Below, one piece after another: positions 1-9,500 of a stretch of DNA of 28,048 bases. This DNA comes from CAZLMW01 sp964560875 (GTDB lineage: Bacteria; Myxococcota_A; UBA9042), in NCBI GenBank assembly GCA_964560875.1, contig CAZLMW010000104.1, positions 1 to 28,048 of the forward strand, given 5' to 3'. The notes beneath the pieces are model-generated. The model made no database searches. It had not been told where the DNA came from and saw nothing but the letters and a program-made list of their open reading frames with translations. The position numbers and the translations under genes are program-made. Numbering within the stretch: the first letter of the stretch is position 1; every line of letters begins with the position of its first letter.

Positions 1-92
1 CCCGCCTTGTTTCGAATCCATCCATCGAGAATCGACCGCTGCCGGGCTGACACGGCCTTGAGCAACCCGACCACGAGCATTTCGACGTTCAT
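1..92 (-). CDS. Partial ORF, third gene of the minus-strand operon (5' end only)
   Basis: An ATG at 92 (reverse strand) overlaps the TGA of the SGNH-like gene by four bases (ATGA), a typical translational-coupling arrangement. The frame then stays open for 30 codons to the window edge, beginning MNVEMLVVGLLKAVSARQRS. The visible part is a short hydrophobic stretch followed by basic residues. No family can be recognised from so little. It is probably the next gene of the operon that starts with the RCC1 lipoprotein, but 30 open codons in high-GC DNA is weak evidence by itself. The overlap is the main support. Confidence 0.45.
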   Translation of the reverse strand, partial: MNVEMLVVGLLKAVSARQRSILDGWIRNKA

Positions 93-1279
93 CGCTGCTT
101 TTTCGCGCTGAGCACCGGCGCCAGGGCGTCGGCAAGGGTCTTCGCGAGCACTTCGCTGCCCTTCGGGCTGACATGCACGTGGTCGCCGAAGTGTTCCTTG
201 TCCGACGGGACGGCCGAGTTGGCGTCGATGACCGTGACGGATTTGGCCAACGCGACGGCGGCAATCGCGTCCTCGGCCCCCTTGTAAGCCGCCAACAGAC
301 CTTTGCGGGAGAAGCCGACGAAGCCGCTCTGCACCTTCTTCCAGCTCGCTTCATCGAGTTCTTCACTCGGCAACCGGGCCTGGAGCATCAGCAGCGGTTC
401 GGCACCGGCGTTGCGGGCGATATCGACGAAGCTCGCGACGTGGAGCTTGTAGCGCGCAAGACCGGCGGCGGGCGGCGCGTCGATGCGGCCGTCGTAGTTG
501 AGGACCCCTTCGGCCCCGGCGCCCAGCGACCAGGTCAGGTAGCGCTGCCGCACCGTGGTGTAGAGACGCGAGATGTGGCAAAGCGCCTTGTCGACGACGT
601 TGAAATACGTCGTGCGCGGATCGGATGAAGCCATCGGGTGGCGTTTGCGCAGGAGCGGTCCATCGTAGCGGAAATCTTTGAGATCGTTCCACATATTGCA
701 CAACACGACGACGTCGGGCTGCCAGCGGTGGACCTCGGTGAGCAAGCGACCAACCGCGTCGACGGCGCTGTGCCCGGGAATACCGGCGTTGATGACCTCG
801 ACGTGGAGGCCGCGCTTGTTCAACAGGTCGCCGGCGGCTTGCGGCCAGTCCTTGTGGCCGCTGACGTTCTGGTCGAACACCTGCGAGCCACCAAAGACGA
901 CGACGCGCTGCACACCGGCGGGTTTGGTGATCTCGAACGGACGCGAGCGGTATCCGTGGGCGTTGATCGGGAAAGAACGTCCGTCCGCCAGCGTGACCAC
1001 GCGTTCGGTCGCATCGAAGGCGTGACGCGCGTAGGCCGTACCCGTGTACTGCAGGTTTTCGTGCGGCAGGATGCGCGGGCTGATCATGCCTGCGCCGGCG
1101 GCGACCTTCAGGCCGACCTCGAGCATGACCAGCGCGATGATGGCGGTGATGCCAAAGAGGATGAGCTTGAACACGCGCGCGTTCTGCGGGGAGATGGCGT
1201 CTTCGTCCGGTGTGGATGGCGCGGTGTCGGCCCGGTCGCTGTTGGCCCGGTCGCTGTTTTGGTCGTCGGTGGCTGACAT
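89..1279 (-). CDS. SGNH/GDSL-hydrolase-like protein with N-terminal membrane anchor
   Basis: A protein of 396 residues. Residues 1-35 are hydrophilic and contain a small NSDRA duplication. One hydrophobic helix follows at about 37-62, so the rest probably lies outside the cytoplasmic membrane. The later part has SGNH-hydrolase blocks: GGSQVF with the candidate nucleophile Ser132, CNMWNDL with Asn195/Asn198 in the block III position, and DHVHVSPKG with Asp366 and His369 as the candidate block V pair. This family includes lipases, esterases and polysaccharide O-acetyl-esterases or transferases, and the substrate cannot be told here. It starts 18 bp after the RCC1 lipoprotein stop, so the two are likely co-transcribed. 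The ATG at 1279 has no clear Shine-Dalgarno. The SGNH fold is fairly likely; activity is inferred. Confidence 0.8.
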   Translation of the reverse strand: MSATDDQNSDRANSDRADTAPSTPDEDAISPQNARVFKLILFGITAIIALVMLEVGLKVAAGAGMISPRILPHENLQYTGTAYARHAFDATERVVTLADGRSFPINAHGYRSRPFEITKPAGVQRVVVFGGSQVFDQNVSGHKDWPQAAGDLLNKRGLHVEVINAGIPGHSAVDAVGRLLTEVHRWQPDVVVLCNMWNDLKDFRYDGPLLRKRHPMASSDPRTTYFNVVDKALCHISRLYTTVRQRYLTWSLGAGAEGVLNYDGRIDAPPAAGLARYKLHVASFVDIARNAGAEPLLMLQARLPSEELDEASWKKVQSGFVGFSRKGLLAAYKGAEDAIAAVALAKSVTVIDANSAVPSDKEHFGDHVHVSPKGSEVLAKTLADALAPVLSAKKQR

Positions 1280-1297
1280 CGTCGTTGCGGGCCGCGG

Positions 1298-3058
1298 TCA
1301 CTGCACGTGAACAGCAACCTTGGTGTCCTTCTTGGTGTTGTTGCCGACCTGCCCGGAGGCGTTGCTCCCCCAGCACCACAACTCGGCCTTCTTGGTGATG
1401 ACGCAGGTATGTGCCAGACCGCCCGCGACGTTTTCGACCGCCGCCGACAAGCCCGTATATTTCGTCGCTTTCTTGACCGTGTAGCCGGCCTTGTCGTTGG
1501 CCTGTCCCTTCGCGTTGCCGCCCCAGCACCACAACCCGCCGCTCGCGTCGACGGCGCAGGTGTGGGTGGACCCGGTCGCGATGGCGGTTATGCCCGACAG
1601 GCCGGGGACCTGCTTGGGCGTGTGGCGGTAGGAGCCGCTCGATTCGCCAAGCTGGTAGCTGCCGCCGCGACCCCAGCACCAGACGCCGCCCTTGATGAGC
1701 GCGCAGGTGTGTTCACGGCCGGCCGCGATGGCGGTGACGTTGGCGACGTTGAGCACCGCTGACGGCAGTTTTTCGCTGGCTGATGTGCCGCCCTTACCGT
1801 TTCCGAGCTGGCCGTAACCGTTGTAGCCCCAGCATTGTACCGCCCCGGTCGTGAGCAGCGCGCAGGCGTACGTGCGCCCGGCCGTGATCGCCTTGGCCGC
1901 GCCGGAGAGCTTCGTCGTCGTCGGTCCGACCTTGGTTCCAACGTCACCGGCGCCAACCTGCCCCGCGCTGGCGAGCCCCCAGCATTTGACGGAGCCCTGC
2001 TTGTCGAGCGCGCAGCTGTGAAATTCCCCGACCGCGACCGATTCGGCGCTCACACCGACGGCAACCGGCGCGTCGTAGCGCTTGAACTTGGCCGTCCCGG
2101 GAGCGACCTGCCCGTAGGCGTTATCGCCCCAACACCACACCTTGCCGGCGACGACCGCGCAGCAGTGTTGCCCGCCGCACGAGACGGATGTGACCGCACC
2201 GGTGACCTTGACCGGTTGGGGGGTTGAGAACGTCTTGATGCTCGATTCGCCGTTGCCGACCTGGCCGTCGCTGTCGATGCCCCAGCACAGCAGCTTGTTG
2301 AGCTTGGAGATCGCGCACGTGGAGTTGCCCCCGAGGGTGATGCTGTTGACGCCCACGCCGACGCCGCCGACGCACTGGCCGCCGCTGCAGGTCTTGCCGG
2401 GCGCGCAGACGTGGCCGTCCTTGGCAGGTGTGTGTTTGCAGCCGGCCGGATTGGTGCAGGTGTCGATGGTGCACGGGTCGTTGTCATTGCAGGACTTGGG
2501 CTTGCCCTTCTGACAGATGCCGATAAAACACACGTCGCCTTCGGTGCAGACGTTTCCGTCGTCGCATGCGCCCGAATTCTTGATGATCGGATAGCACTTT
2601 GCGGCGCACGTCCATCGCTTGCAGACCGGCTCCGGCCCGCAGTCCTTGTCGGTCGTACACGGCTTGCCAACAGCGTCGGCGCCACCGCTGCTCGAGCCGG
2701 CGTCAGGTTTGCCACCCGAGGCCCCGCTGGACGACGTAGACCCGCCGGACGACGTAGACCCGCTGGAAGATGACGTCGTGCTGCCCGAAGACGAGCTCGT
2801 GCTGCCCGAGGACCCGCCGGTCGAGGACGAAGCGCCGCTCGACGACGACGAGCCACCGGACGAAGCGCCACCCGATGACGAAGCATTGGCGTCCAACTGG
2901 CCATTTCCGGGCCCGGTGTCCGAAAACTCGTTACCATCGGGCGTTTGCTGCGGACAGCCGGTAACGAGCAAGGCCGCGACGGCTACGACAAGCGTTCTGG
3001 TTGGGCGCGAAATGATGGGCTTCTCCAGCGAGGCGCGAATGCTACAAGGTCCGTCCAC
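1298..3058 (-). CDS. RCC1-repeat lipoprotein with Ser/Gly linker and Cys-rich segment
   Basis: An exported lipoprotein. Lipobox LVTGC is followed by a long Ser/Gly low-complexity linker, a Cys-rich segment of slime-mold-repeat type (CDDGNVCTEGDVC, CNDNDPCTIDTC), and seven RCC1-type blades, each with a CWG signature (for example LLCWG, KVWCWG, AVQCWG, ELWCWG). Seven blades make a complete propeller, probably a surface binding module. The start is uncertain. GTG at 3058 is the nearest conventional codon before the signal peptide (586 residues), but it lacks a Shine-Dalgarno and overlaps the divergent gene. ATC at 3016 or ATT at 3013 follow a GGAG and would give an ideal 20-residue signal peptide. 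The frame stays open to 3517, but that part is the antisense of the neighbour's repeat and is not credible protein. It leads an operon with the SGNH-like gene. Confidence 0.85.
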   Translation of the reverse strand: MDGPCSIRASLEKPIISRPTRTLVVAVAALLVTGCPQQTPDGNEFSDTGPGNGQLDANASSSGGASSGGSSSSSGASSSTGGSSGSTSSSSGSTTSSSSGSTSSGGSTSSSGASGGKPDAGSSSGGADAVGKPCTTDKDCGPEPVCKRWTCAAKCYPIIKNSGACDDGNVCTEGDVCFIGICQKGKPKSCNDNDPCTIDTCTNPAGCKHTPAKDGHVCAPGKTCSGGQCVGGVGVGVNSITLGGNSTCAISKLNKLLCWGIDSDGQVGNGESSIKTFSTPQPVKVTGAVTSVSCGGQHCCAVVAGKVWCWGDNAYGQVAPGTAKFKRYDAPVAVGVSAESVAVGEFHSCALDKQGSVKCWGLASAGQVGAGDVGTKVGPTTTKLSGAAKAITAGRTYACALLTTGAVQCWGYNGYGQLGNGKGGTSASEKLPSAVLNVANVTAIAAGREHTCALIKGGVWCWGRGGSYQLGESSGSYRHTPKQVPGLSGITAIATGSTHTCAVDASGGLWCWGGNAKGQANDKAGYTVKKATKYTGLSAAVENVAGGLAHTCVITKKAELWCWGSNASGQVGNNTKKDTKVAVHVQ

Positions 3059-4124
3059 AGCGGTACACACGCTGGTCTGCGCTGTTCTGCTTGCCGCCTC
3101 GGTCGGCTGTTCGTCGCCGCACCGCGATCCGGTCGTCAAGGACACGACCGCCCCAGGCTCCGGCACCCAGGACTCCGGCAGCCAGGACTCCGGCACCCAG
3201 GACAGCGAAACAGGATCCGGCACAGCAGCCGACACCGCTACCGGGTCCGCCGCAGATTCCGCAACCGTGGCCGATGGCACAACTGTGCCAGATGCCTCAA
3301 GCGGGGCCGATGCCGGAACCGTCGCGGATGCCGGAACCGTCGCCGATGCCGGAACCGTCGCCGATGCTGGAACCGTCGCGGATGCCGGAACCGTCGCCGA
3401 TGCTGGAACCGTCGCCGATGCCGGAACCGTCGCGGATGCTGCAACCGTCGCGGATGTCGGAACCGCCGCCGATGCGGGCACAGTCGCCGATGCAGGAAAC
3501 GCTACAGACGCAGCCACCCCGGTCGATGCGGCCAGCGGCGCGACGCTCTGTTACGTGGGTGCCCCGCCGCCCGCTGGCGTCGCGCTTGCCGCCCTGCCCG
3601 AGCCGACCACCAATTGCCCCAACGCCGACAAACCGACGTTCGGCATCGACCCGGTCAAGCTGGGCAAGCCGTCGTTGAACATCACGCTCGGAGCGCTCGA
3701 GAAAGGCGTGTTCGCGGCCTACCAGAAAGGCGACGTGGTCCCGATGACGTACGGCATCCAGGGCGGCTTTCACGTCTGGCTGGCGTTTCGCGCCAAGCTA
3801 CCCGGCGTCACGTCGTCAACAGCCAACCTGCAGATCCGCGCCGCTGGATACGACGCCTGCAAGAAGATCGCGACGGGCGCCGCGCTCACCTACTACGCCA
3901 AGCCAATCCAGGGTCAGAGCAACGTCTACGGCTTCGTGTCCGCGCTCAACCCGGGCATCGAGGTCCGCTACGACGGCGCCAAACCCAGCGAGGCGCCCAA
4001 GTTCTGCGGCAAGTGGATCGATCTGCGGCTGCAGGTGCTCGACTTCAAGTCCGGCAAGTGGGGCCACGCACGCGTGTCCGTGCGCACCTGGGACGACGTC
4101 ACGAAGAACATCCCCGCGCCTTGA
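3039..4124 (+). CDS. Lipoprotein with hexapeptide (ADAGTV) repeat stalk
   Basis: A protein of 361 residues with no recognised family. The ATG at 3039 is preceded by GAGG and gives a lipoprotein signal ending in lipobox SVGC (Cys24). A Ser/Gly/Gln/Asp stretch with DSGTQ-type repeats follows, then eleven hexapeptide units of ADAGTV type (residues about 90-155), which probably form an extended stalk. The C-terminal 190 residues look like a compact, beta-rich domain with four cysteines (CYVG, NCPN, DACKK, KFCGK). It diverges from the RCC1 lipoprotein with essentially no intergenic space, so both promoters must lie inside the neighbour's 5' coding region. ATGs at 3012 and 3015 are alternative starts without a good Shine-Dalgarno. 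Lipoprotein assignment is good; function is unknown. Confidence 0.82.
   Translation: MLQGPSTAVHTLVCAVLLAASVGCSSPHRDPVVKDTTAPGSGTQDSGSQDSGTQDSETGSGTAADTATGSAADSATVADGTTVPDASSGADAGTVADAGTVADAGTVADAGTVADAGTVADAGTVADAGTVADAATVADVGTAADAGTVADAGNATDAATPVDAASGATLCYVGAPPPAGVALAALPEPTTNCPNADKPTFGIDPVKLGKPSLNITLGALEKGVFAAYQKGDVVPMTYGIQGGFHVWLAFRAKLPGVTSSTANLQIRAAGYDACKKIATGAALTYYAKPIQGQSNVYGFVSALNPGIEVRYDGAKPSEAPKFCGKWIDLRLQVLDFKSGKWGHARVSVRTWDDVTKNIPAP
3306..3503 (+). repeat. 18-bp tandem repeat, 11 units
   Basis: The unit is GCCGATGCCGGAACCGTC and encodes ADAGTV. Units begin every 18 bp at 3306, 3324, 3342 and so on. The first seven are identical at protein level with silent third-base changes (GCC/GCG, GCC/GCT); the last four drift (ADAATV, ADVGTA, ADAGTV, ADAGNA). 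All six reading frames are open across roughly 3306-3444, which explains the long spurious antisense ORFs here. Confidence 0.95.
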
Positions 4125-4156
4125 ACGACTCGACGTCCAGCAGCGTGGGGATTATT

Positions 4157-4178
4157 CGTCGCCCAAACCCGGGCGTCG
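4157..4178. terminator. Possible bidirectional hairpin between convergent genes
   Basis: An inverted repeat, CGTCGCCC/GGGCGTCG with one T-T mismatch and a 6-nt loop, sits in the 60-bp gap between the convergent lipoprotein and SRPBCC genes. Neither side has a convincing T-run, so its role as an intrinsic terminator is only suggested by position. Confidence 0.3.
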
Positions 4179-4184
4179 AGGAGG

Positions 4185-4775
4185 CTATTTCGTCGCGGTG
4201 CCCTCGGAAGGCATATCCGCCGCCTTCTTGGCATCGCCACCTGCCGCTGGCCCTGCTTCGGCGAGCTTCTTGAGCTTGGCGAGGCCCTTTTCGTAGTCCG
4301 GCCCGAGCATGCCGTCCATCATCAGCCCGAACCACCCGCCGATCGGGCTGCTGCCCATGTCGCCGTCAAACGTCCAGGTGAACTTGGTGCCGTCGCCGTC
4401 CTTGACCAGAACGTAGGCCGCCTTGGCCGTACCCTCAGCGCCAAAGTCCAGCGAGAGCTCGGCCTTGTTGGGCTTGTCCAGCACCAGGATCTCCTGGCTG
4501 CCTGAGCCCACGTTGCGGTTGTCCGAAACCCAGGACATCTTGGCGCCGACGGTGCCGGGGGTGCCCGAATACGTGTACTTGGCGTTGGGGTCGAGCTCAA
4601 ACCACGGCGACCACTTGTTGAAGTTGTCGAAGCTACTCACCCACGTCCACACCTGCTCGGGCGAGGCCTTGATCACGGTCGAACGCTCGACGTGAACTTG
4701 TTTGGGCAGAACCATGCCGATGCCCAGCAGCACGACGATGACGGCGACAAGGCCGATAGCGATTTTCTTGATCAT
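4185..4775 (-). CDS. Membrane-anchored SRPBCC (START-like) domain protein
   Basis: A protein of 196 residues. Residues 3-24 form one hydrophobic helix (KKIAIGLVAVIVVLLGIGMV). From about residue 30 to 170 it follows the SRPBCC / polyketide-cyclase-like pattern: a first strand with VERSTVIKASPEQVWTWVS, then FDNFNKWSPWFE, a central GSGSQEILVL strand, a KFTWTFDGDM strand and a long C-terminal helix (GPDYEKGLAKLKKLAE). Such domains have a deep hydrophobic ligand pocket; members of this subtype are annotated only by fold, and no ligand can be proposed. The tail is Ala/Lys-rich. It lies 114 bp downstream of the polytopic membrane protein on the same strand and may share its transcript. Confidence 0.85.
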   Translation of the reverse strand: MIKKIAIGLVAVIVVLLGIGMVLPKQVHVERSTVIKASPEQVWTWVSSFDNFNKWSPWFELDPNAKYTYSGTPGTVGAKMSWVSDNRNVGSGSQEILVLDKPNKAELSLDFGAEGTAKAAYVLVKDGDGTKFTWTFDGDMGSSPIGGWFGLMMDGMLGPDYEKGLAKLKKLAEAGPAAGGDAKKAADMPSEGTATK

Positions 4776-4889
4776 TGCGGCGTACTCTTTGCGGTGAATC
4801 AGCGCCTACGGGGACAGACGCATTGGGTCGGAGACTGCGCGGATTGTCGCCGCACAAACCCCTCGTGACAAGGTCGGTTGGAACGTCGA

Positions 4890-6539
4890 TCAGCGGTCGC
4901 CGTAGACCGCGAGAACGGTGCGCGATGGGCGCGAATGACGCTCCGTTGGGTGGGTGTAGGCGCGGGTTGTGAAGCCCTCGCGCACAAGAGGCTCGAGGCG
5001 CGCGGTGTCAACGTCGCAGTGGTTGTCGCCGCGAACATTGCAGTCGAGGCCGTGCACGACACGCAGGCAGGTCATCGGCGCAAAGTCGTGGGCGAGCTCC
5101 CTGCGCGCGTCGGCCATTGTGCGCGACGCGAGCACCTTGGATCGATCCCGTGAAAGCGCCAGGTAGCGGCCATCGTCGTCGGCCATGCGCATCGACGGGA
5201 TCGGCTTGAGGATGGTGATGACCGCGCATTCGGGGGCGTCGTCGAGCGTTCGGAGCAGCAGGCGGACTTCGCGCTGCACGTCGTGGTCAAGCGGGAGGCT
5301 GAGCTCGCCATTTTCGTCGATCCAGGCCTGCCATGCAGAGAGCTGCTTGACGGACTGGGGCCATGTCGACAGGGGCACGGACCCGACGATGGCGACGAAG
5401 GCGACGATGACACGCCATGCTCGCGGAGATGCCGAACGATCGACGCGATTGACCAGCCACCATGCGCCCGCGCCAGCAAATACCGCGACGAAAGGCAGCA
5501 GCGGCGCAAAGTAGCGCTCGATCTCGAAGTAGGCGGGGGACGACTGCCCGTGGGCGGCGGCGACGTAGAGCGAGGCGAGAAGGGCGACCGAAAACGGCAG
5601 CAACCGCCACTTCAGCGGGTGCACACAGGCATGCACGAACCCGATGCAAGCGAGCAAGACGACCGCCCCCGGCAGGACGTGCCACAGCGCGAACCCGGTG
5701 CTGACAATGTGCGACGGCAGGGCGCCGACAGCCGTCGTGATCCAGACGCGGTAGGGATCGCCGTCTTCGACCGGCAGGAGCGCTCCCAGGCCGCCCCACA
5801 CCTCGGCTGCAGCGAGCGCCACGACGACGAGCGCCGGCCACCATCCCCAGCCGAATCGACGCGCGGCGACCGACATGCGGGTCTGAAAGCCGGCGCGCCA
5901 TGCATCGAGCCGCGCGGGCGGTACAGCGGCCATGACGCCTTCGCCGACCAACACACCAAGGCCGAGCAGCGCCCATTCGAAGCGAACGGTAGCCGCCCAG
6001 GCGAGGGCCGGGACTGCCACAACAAGCCGCTTCAGAGGCGTCGCGCGGTCGCCGAAGCCGAGCACGAGGGCGGCGATGCCGGTCAATGCGGAGAGCAGCG
6101 CGGCCGGAGACTCGGACAGCGCGCTGTTGAGGCCGGGGAGGCTGGCCAGGCAGACGGCGACCAGGACGGCGGCGAGCACGGCGCCACGAGCGATTCGGGC
6201 GACCACGACCCACCAAAGCGCGAAGGTTGCCAGCCATGTCGCCAGGTTCAGCGCAGCGAGGCGCGGCAGGCGAACTGTATCGTCGGGACCAGCAAGGCGC
6301 AGCCACGGCCCAAACCCGACCTCCCCGTGTCCGCCGAGGCCGAAGAGCTGGGCGACCGAATCGCGCGTCGTGCCCTCGTGAATCGCGACGACGAAGCGGG
6401 TCGGCAGGCCGTCGGGAAAGGCGATGAAGACCGCGATGACGGCCACCACTGAAAACGCGAACGCGCCGTAGAGAGTTGCGGGAGCGAGGCGATGGTGGCG
6501 AGTGGGCCAGCGTTCGCCGACATCGCGGCGCGGCGTCAT
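4890..6539 (-). CDS. Polytopic membrane protein, possibly GT-C glycosyltransferase-like
   Basis: A protein of 549 residues. About nine to eleven hydrophobic segments occupy residues 20-430, and a soluble domain of about 120 residues with several cysteines ends the protein (ECAVITILKPIPSMRM, TCLRVVHGLDCN). The layout, a short cytoplasmic N-terminus, a first extracytoplasmic loop, and late ERYFAPLLPFVAVFAG and VRFEWALLGLG helices, resembles GT-C glycosyltransferases of the mannosyl/arabinosyl type. I do not see the usual acidic pair in the first loop (there is only HEGTTRD), so this stays a weak family guess. Its ATG lies 10 bp after the stop of the 1393-residue lipoprotein, so the two are almost certainly co-transcribed. 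A role in modifying an envelope partner is inference. Confidence 0.75.
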   Translation of the reverse strand: MTPRRDVGERWPTRHHRLAPATLYGAFAFSVVAVIAVFIAFPDGLPTRFVVAIHEGTTRDSVAQLFGLGGHGEVGFGPWLRLAGPDDTVRLPRLAALNLATWLATFALWWVVVARIARGAVLAAVLVAVCLASLPGLNSALSESPAALLSALTGIAALVLGFGDRATPLKRLVVAVPALAWAATVRFEWALLGLGVLVGEGVMAAVPPARLDAWRAGFQTRMSVAARRFGWGWWPALVVVALAAAEVWGGLGALLPVEDGDPYRVWITTAVGALPSHIVSTGFALWHVLPGAVVLLACIGFVHACVHPLKWRLLPFSVALLASLYVAAAHGQSSPAYFEIERYFAPLLPFVAVFAGAGAWWLVNRVDRSASPRAWRVIVAFVAIVGSVPLSTWPQSVKQLSAWQAWIDENGELSLPLDHDVQREVRLLLRTLDDAPECAVITILKPIPSMRMADDDGRYLALSRDRSKVLASRTMADARRELAHDFAPMTCLRVVHGLDCNVRGDNHCDVDTARLEPLVREGFTTRAYTHPTERHSRPSRTVLAVYGDR

Positions 6540-6549
6540 CAGTCAGCCG

Positions 6550-9500
6550 CTATTTGCACCCGGCGATCGGCACGTTCTTGCAGACGCCGTTGGCGCAGTA
6601 GTCGTTGGTGCAGCCGTCGTAGTCGTTGCAGTTCTTGGGCGTGCCAAAGGAGCAGGCGCCGGCTTTGCAGATCTGCTGCTCAAGGCACCCGGTGCCGCAC
6701 TTGGCGCCGTTGGCGAGCGATTTGTACAGGCACTTGCCGGTCTTGGCATCGCAGCCATCGGACGTGCAGGTGTTGCCGTCATGGCACAGCTTCTTCGCCA
6801 TCCAGAAACGCACCAGGCGATGGTTCTTGCTGTCGACGACCCACACGCGACCAACGCTGTCTGCCGCGGCCTGGAGGGGTTCGTGCAACGTTGTCGTCTT
6901 GCCATCGCCGAAGACCGTGCGCACAACACCCTTGTCGAGCCCGCGGATCAGGTGGTTTTGGCGGTCGACGATGAGCAGCTCGCCGGTCGGCAGGAAGCGC
7001 AAACCTTGCGGGTAGATGAACGTCGCTGTCTTCGCCGGGCCGTTGATCTTGCCAAACTTGCCGGTGCCCGCGACGGTGGTGACAACGCCCGTAAGCGACA
7101 CGCGTCGGATGCGATGGTTGGCCGAGTCCGCCACGTAGACCTGGCCGTCGGTTGCGACGGCGATGCCCAGCGGTGTGTCGAACTGGGCCTGGCCGCCGAC
7201 GTCGTCTTTGAATCCCGCTTTGCCGGAGCCAGCGAGGGTGCTGACCAACCCGTCAAGCGTGACGATGTGGACGCGGTGGGCGGCTGAATCCGAGACATAG
7301 AGCGCCGCGGGGTCGATGGCAACGCCGGCCGGTTTGTTGAGCTGCGCCTTGATGCCGTAGCCGTCTTTGCTGCCCGCTTTGCCGCTGCCAGCGAAGTTGT
7401 TGACCACGCCCTTGGTGTCGATGATGCGCACGACGTGGTTATCCGTGTCGCAGACGTAGAGGTTGCCCGCCTTGTCGCCCGCGATGCCGGTGGGGTTGCC
7501 AAATTGTGCCTGCAAGCGTGGGCCGTTCGCATAGCCGGAAGCGCCGGTCCCCGCCCACCGCGTGACGTTGCCGGCGACGGTCACCTTGCGAATCAACTCA
7601 CTGCCGCCACCAGCGACGTAAGCGGTGCCATCGGCAGCGACCCAAATGCCGCGCGGGTAGTCGAACGATGCGGTCTTGGCGGTGCCATCTTTGGAGCCGT
7701 TTTTGCCGGTGCCGATCACCATGTTGAGCTTGCCGATGTCGCCGGGTTTGCACGAGCCGGCCTTGCAGGTGTCGTTGACGGTGCACGCGTCCCCGTCGTC
7801 GCACGTGGCGCTGTTGTTGGTGAACACGCACTTGCCGGTCTTGGCGTCACAGCTGTCGGTTGTGCACGCGTTGTTGTCGCTGCATGGCTTGGCGACGCCG
7901 CCTTTGCACTTGGCGAACTTGCAGGAGTCGCCGACGGTGCACGCGTCGCCATCGTCGCAACCCGAGCTCGTGCCGATGAACGAGCAGTTGCCGGCCGTCT
8001 TGTCGCAGACGTCCTTGGTGCAGGGGTTGCCGTCGCTGCAGACCACCTTCTTGCCGCCGACGCACGTGCCGGTCGAGCAGGTTCCGGCCAGGTAGCACTT
8101 GTTGCCGTCGGCGCACGTGCCGGTGCGCGCCTGGAACTGGCATTTGCCGAGCGCGCAGGTGTCGATCGAGCACGGGTTGTTGTCGTCGCAGTCGGCTTTT
8201 GTCGTGCAGTCGGCGGCGCACTTGTCGATCGACGTGTTGGTGCACTTGCCGGTGAGCGTGTCGCAGCTGTCCTTGGTGCACGCGTTGTCGTCGTCGCAGT
8301 CGTCGGCGGGCGGCTGGTCGCACTTGCCGGCCTTGCAGACGCCGGTGGAACGACACTTGTTGCCGTCGTGGCAGGGGCCGACTTGGACGATCTGCTGGCA
8401 GCCTTTGTTCGGGTCGCAGCTGTCGGCGGTGCACGGGTTGGCGTCGTCGCAGGGGAGCTTCTTGCCGGGGATGCAGCCGCCAGACTGACACGTGTCGTTG
8501 TGGGTGCACACCGAGCCGTCTGCGTCGCACGCCTTGCCGTCCAGCCCCTTGGCGACGAACGAGCAGGCGCCGGTTTTCGCGTCACAGCCGTCGATCGTGC
8601 AGCTCTTGCCGTCGTCGCATTTTTTCAGGCCGCCGGCTTTGCAGGTGCCGCCCACGCAGCCATCGCCGATCGTGCATGCGCTGCCGTCGGCGTCGCAGGG
8701 GCCCGATGCCGGGGTCTTCTGGCAGCCTTTGATCGGGTCGCAGCTGTCGGTCGTGCACGCGTTGGCGTCGTCGCACGATTTGGCCTTGCCGGAGCACGAA
8801 CCGTTCTTGCAGCTGTCGCCGGTTGTGCACACCGAACCGTCGTCGCAGGCGCCGGTTCGCGTCTTGTTGCTGCACGTCCCACCGTCGCAGGTGTCGGTCG
8901 TGCACGGGTTGTTGTCGTCGCAGTTGGCGTCCTTGGTGCACTTGGTGCTGCAGCCCGAGATGGCGTCGTGTTTGCACGTGCCCGTCGTGGCGTCGCAGTT
9001 GTCCTTGGTGCACTTATCGCCATCGACGCACGGTTTGACCGAGCCGGGCTGACACTTGCCGCCGGCGCAGCTGTCGGCGGTCGTGCACGGGTTGCCGTCG
9101 TCGCAGGTCGCCGCGTTGTTTGTGTGTTCGCAGCCCTTGCCACCCGATGGGTTGCACGAATCCGTGGTGCACGGGTTCTTGTCGTCGCAGTCGAGCAGCT
9201 TGCCCTTGGCGCACGTGCCGGCCGAACAGGTGTCCTTGGCGGTGCACACGCTGCCGTCGGCGTCACACGGGTCGCCATCGTGCGGCTTGCCGTTGTGGAC
9301 GCACTTGCCGGTGGACGTATCGCATGAATCGGCGGTGCATCCGTTGGCGTCGTTGCACTTCTTGACCTGGCCCGGCTGGCACGCCTTGGCAGCGCAACCA
9401 TCGCCGTCCGTACAGGGATTGCCGTCGCTGCACGCGGCCTTGTTGGCGGTGTGCAGGCAGCCGTCTTTGGCGGCGCACGAGTCGTCTGTACAGGGGTTGC

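Noticed and set aside
3059..3517. N-terminal extension of the RCC1 lipoprotein (PASATV repeats)
   Set aside because: This is the reverse complement of the neighbour's ADAGTV repeat; it precedes the signal peptide, which should be N-terminal.
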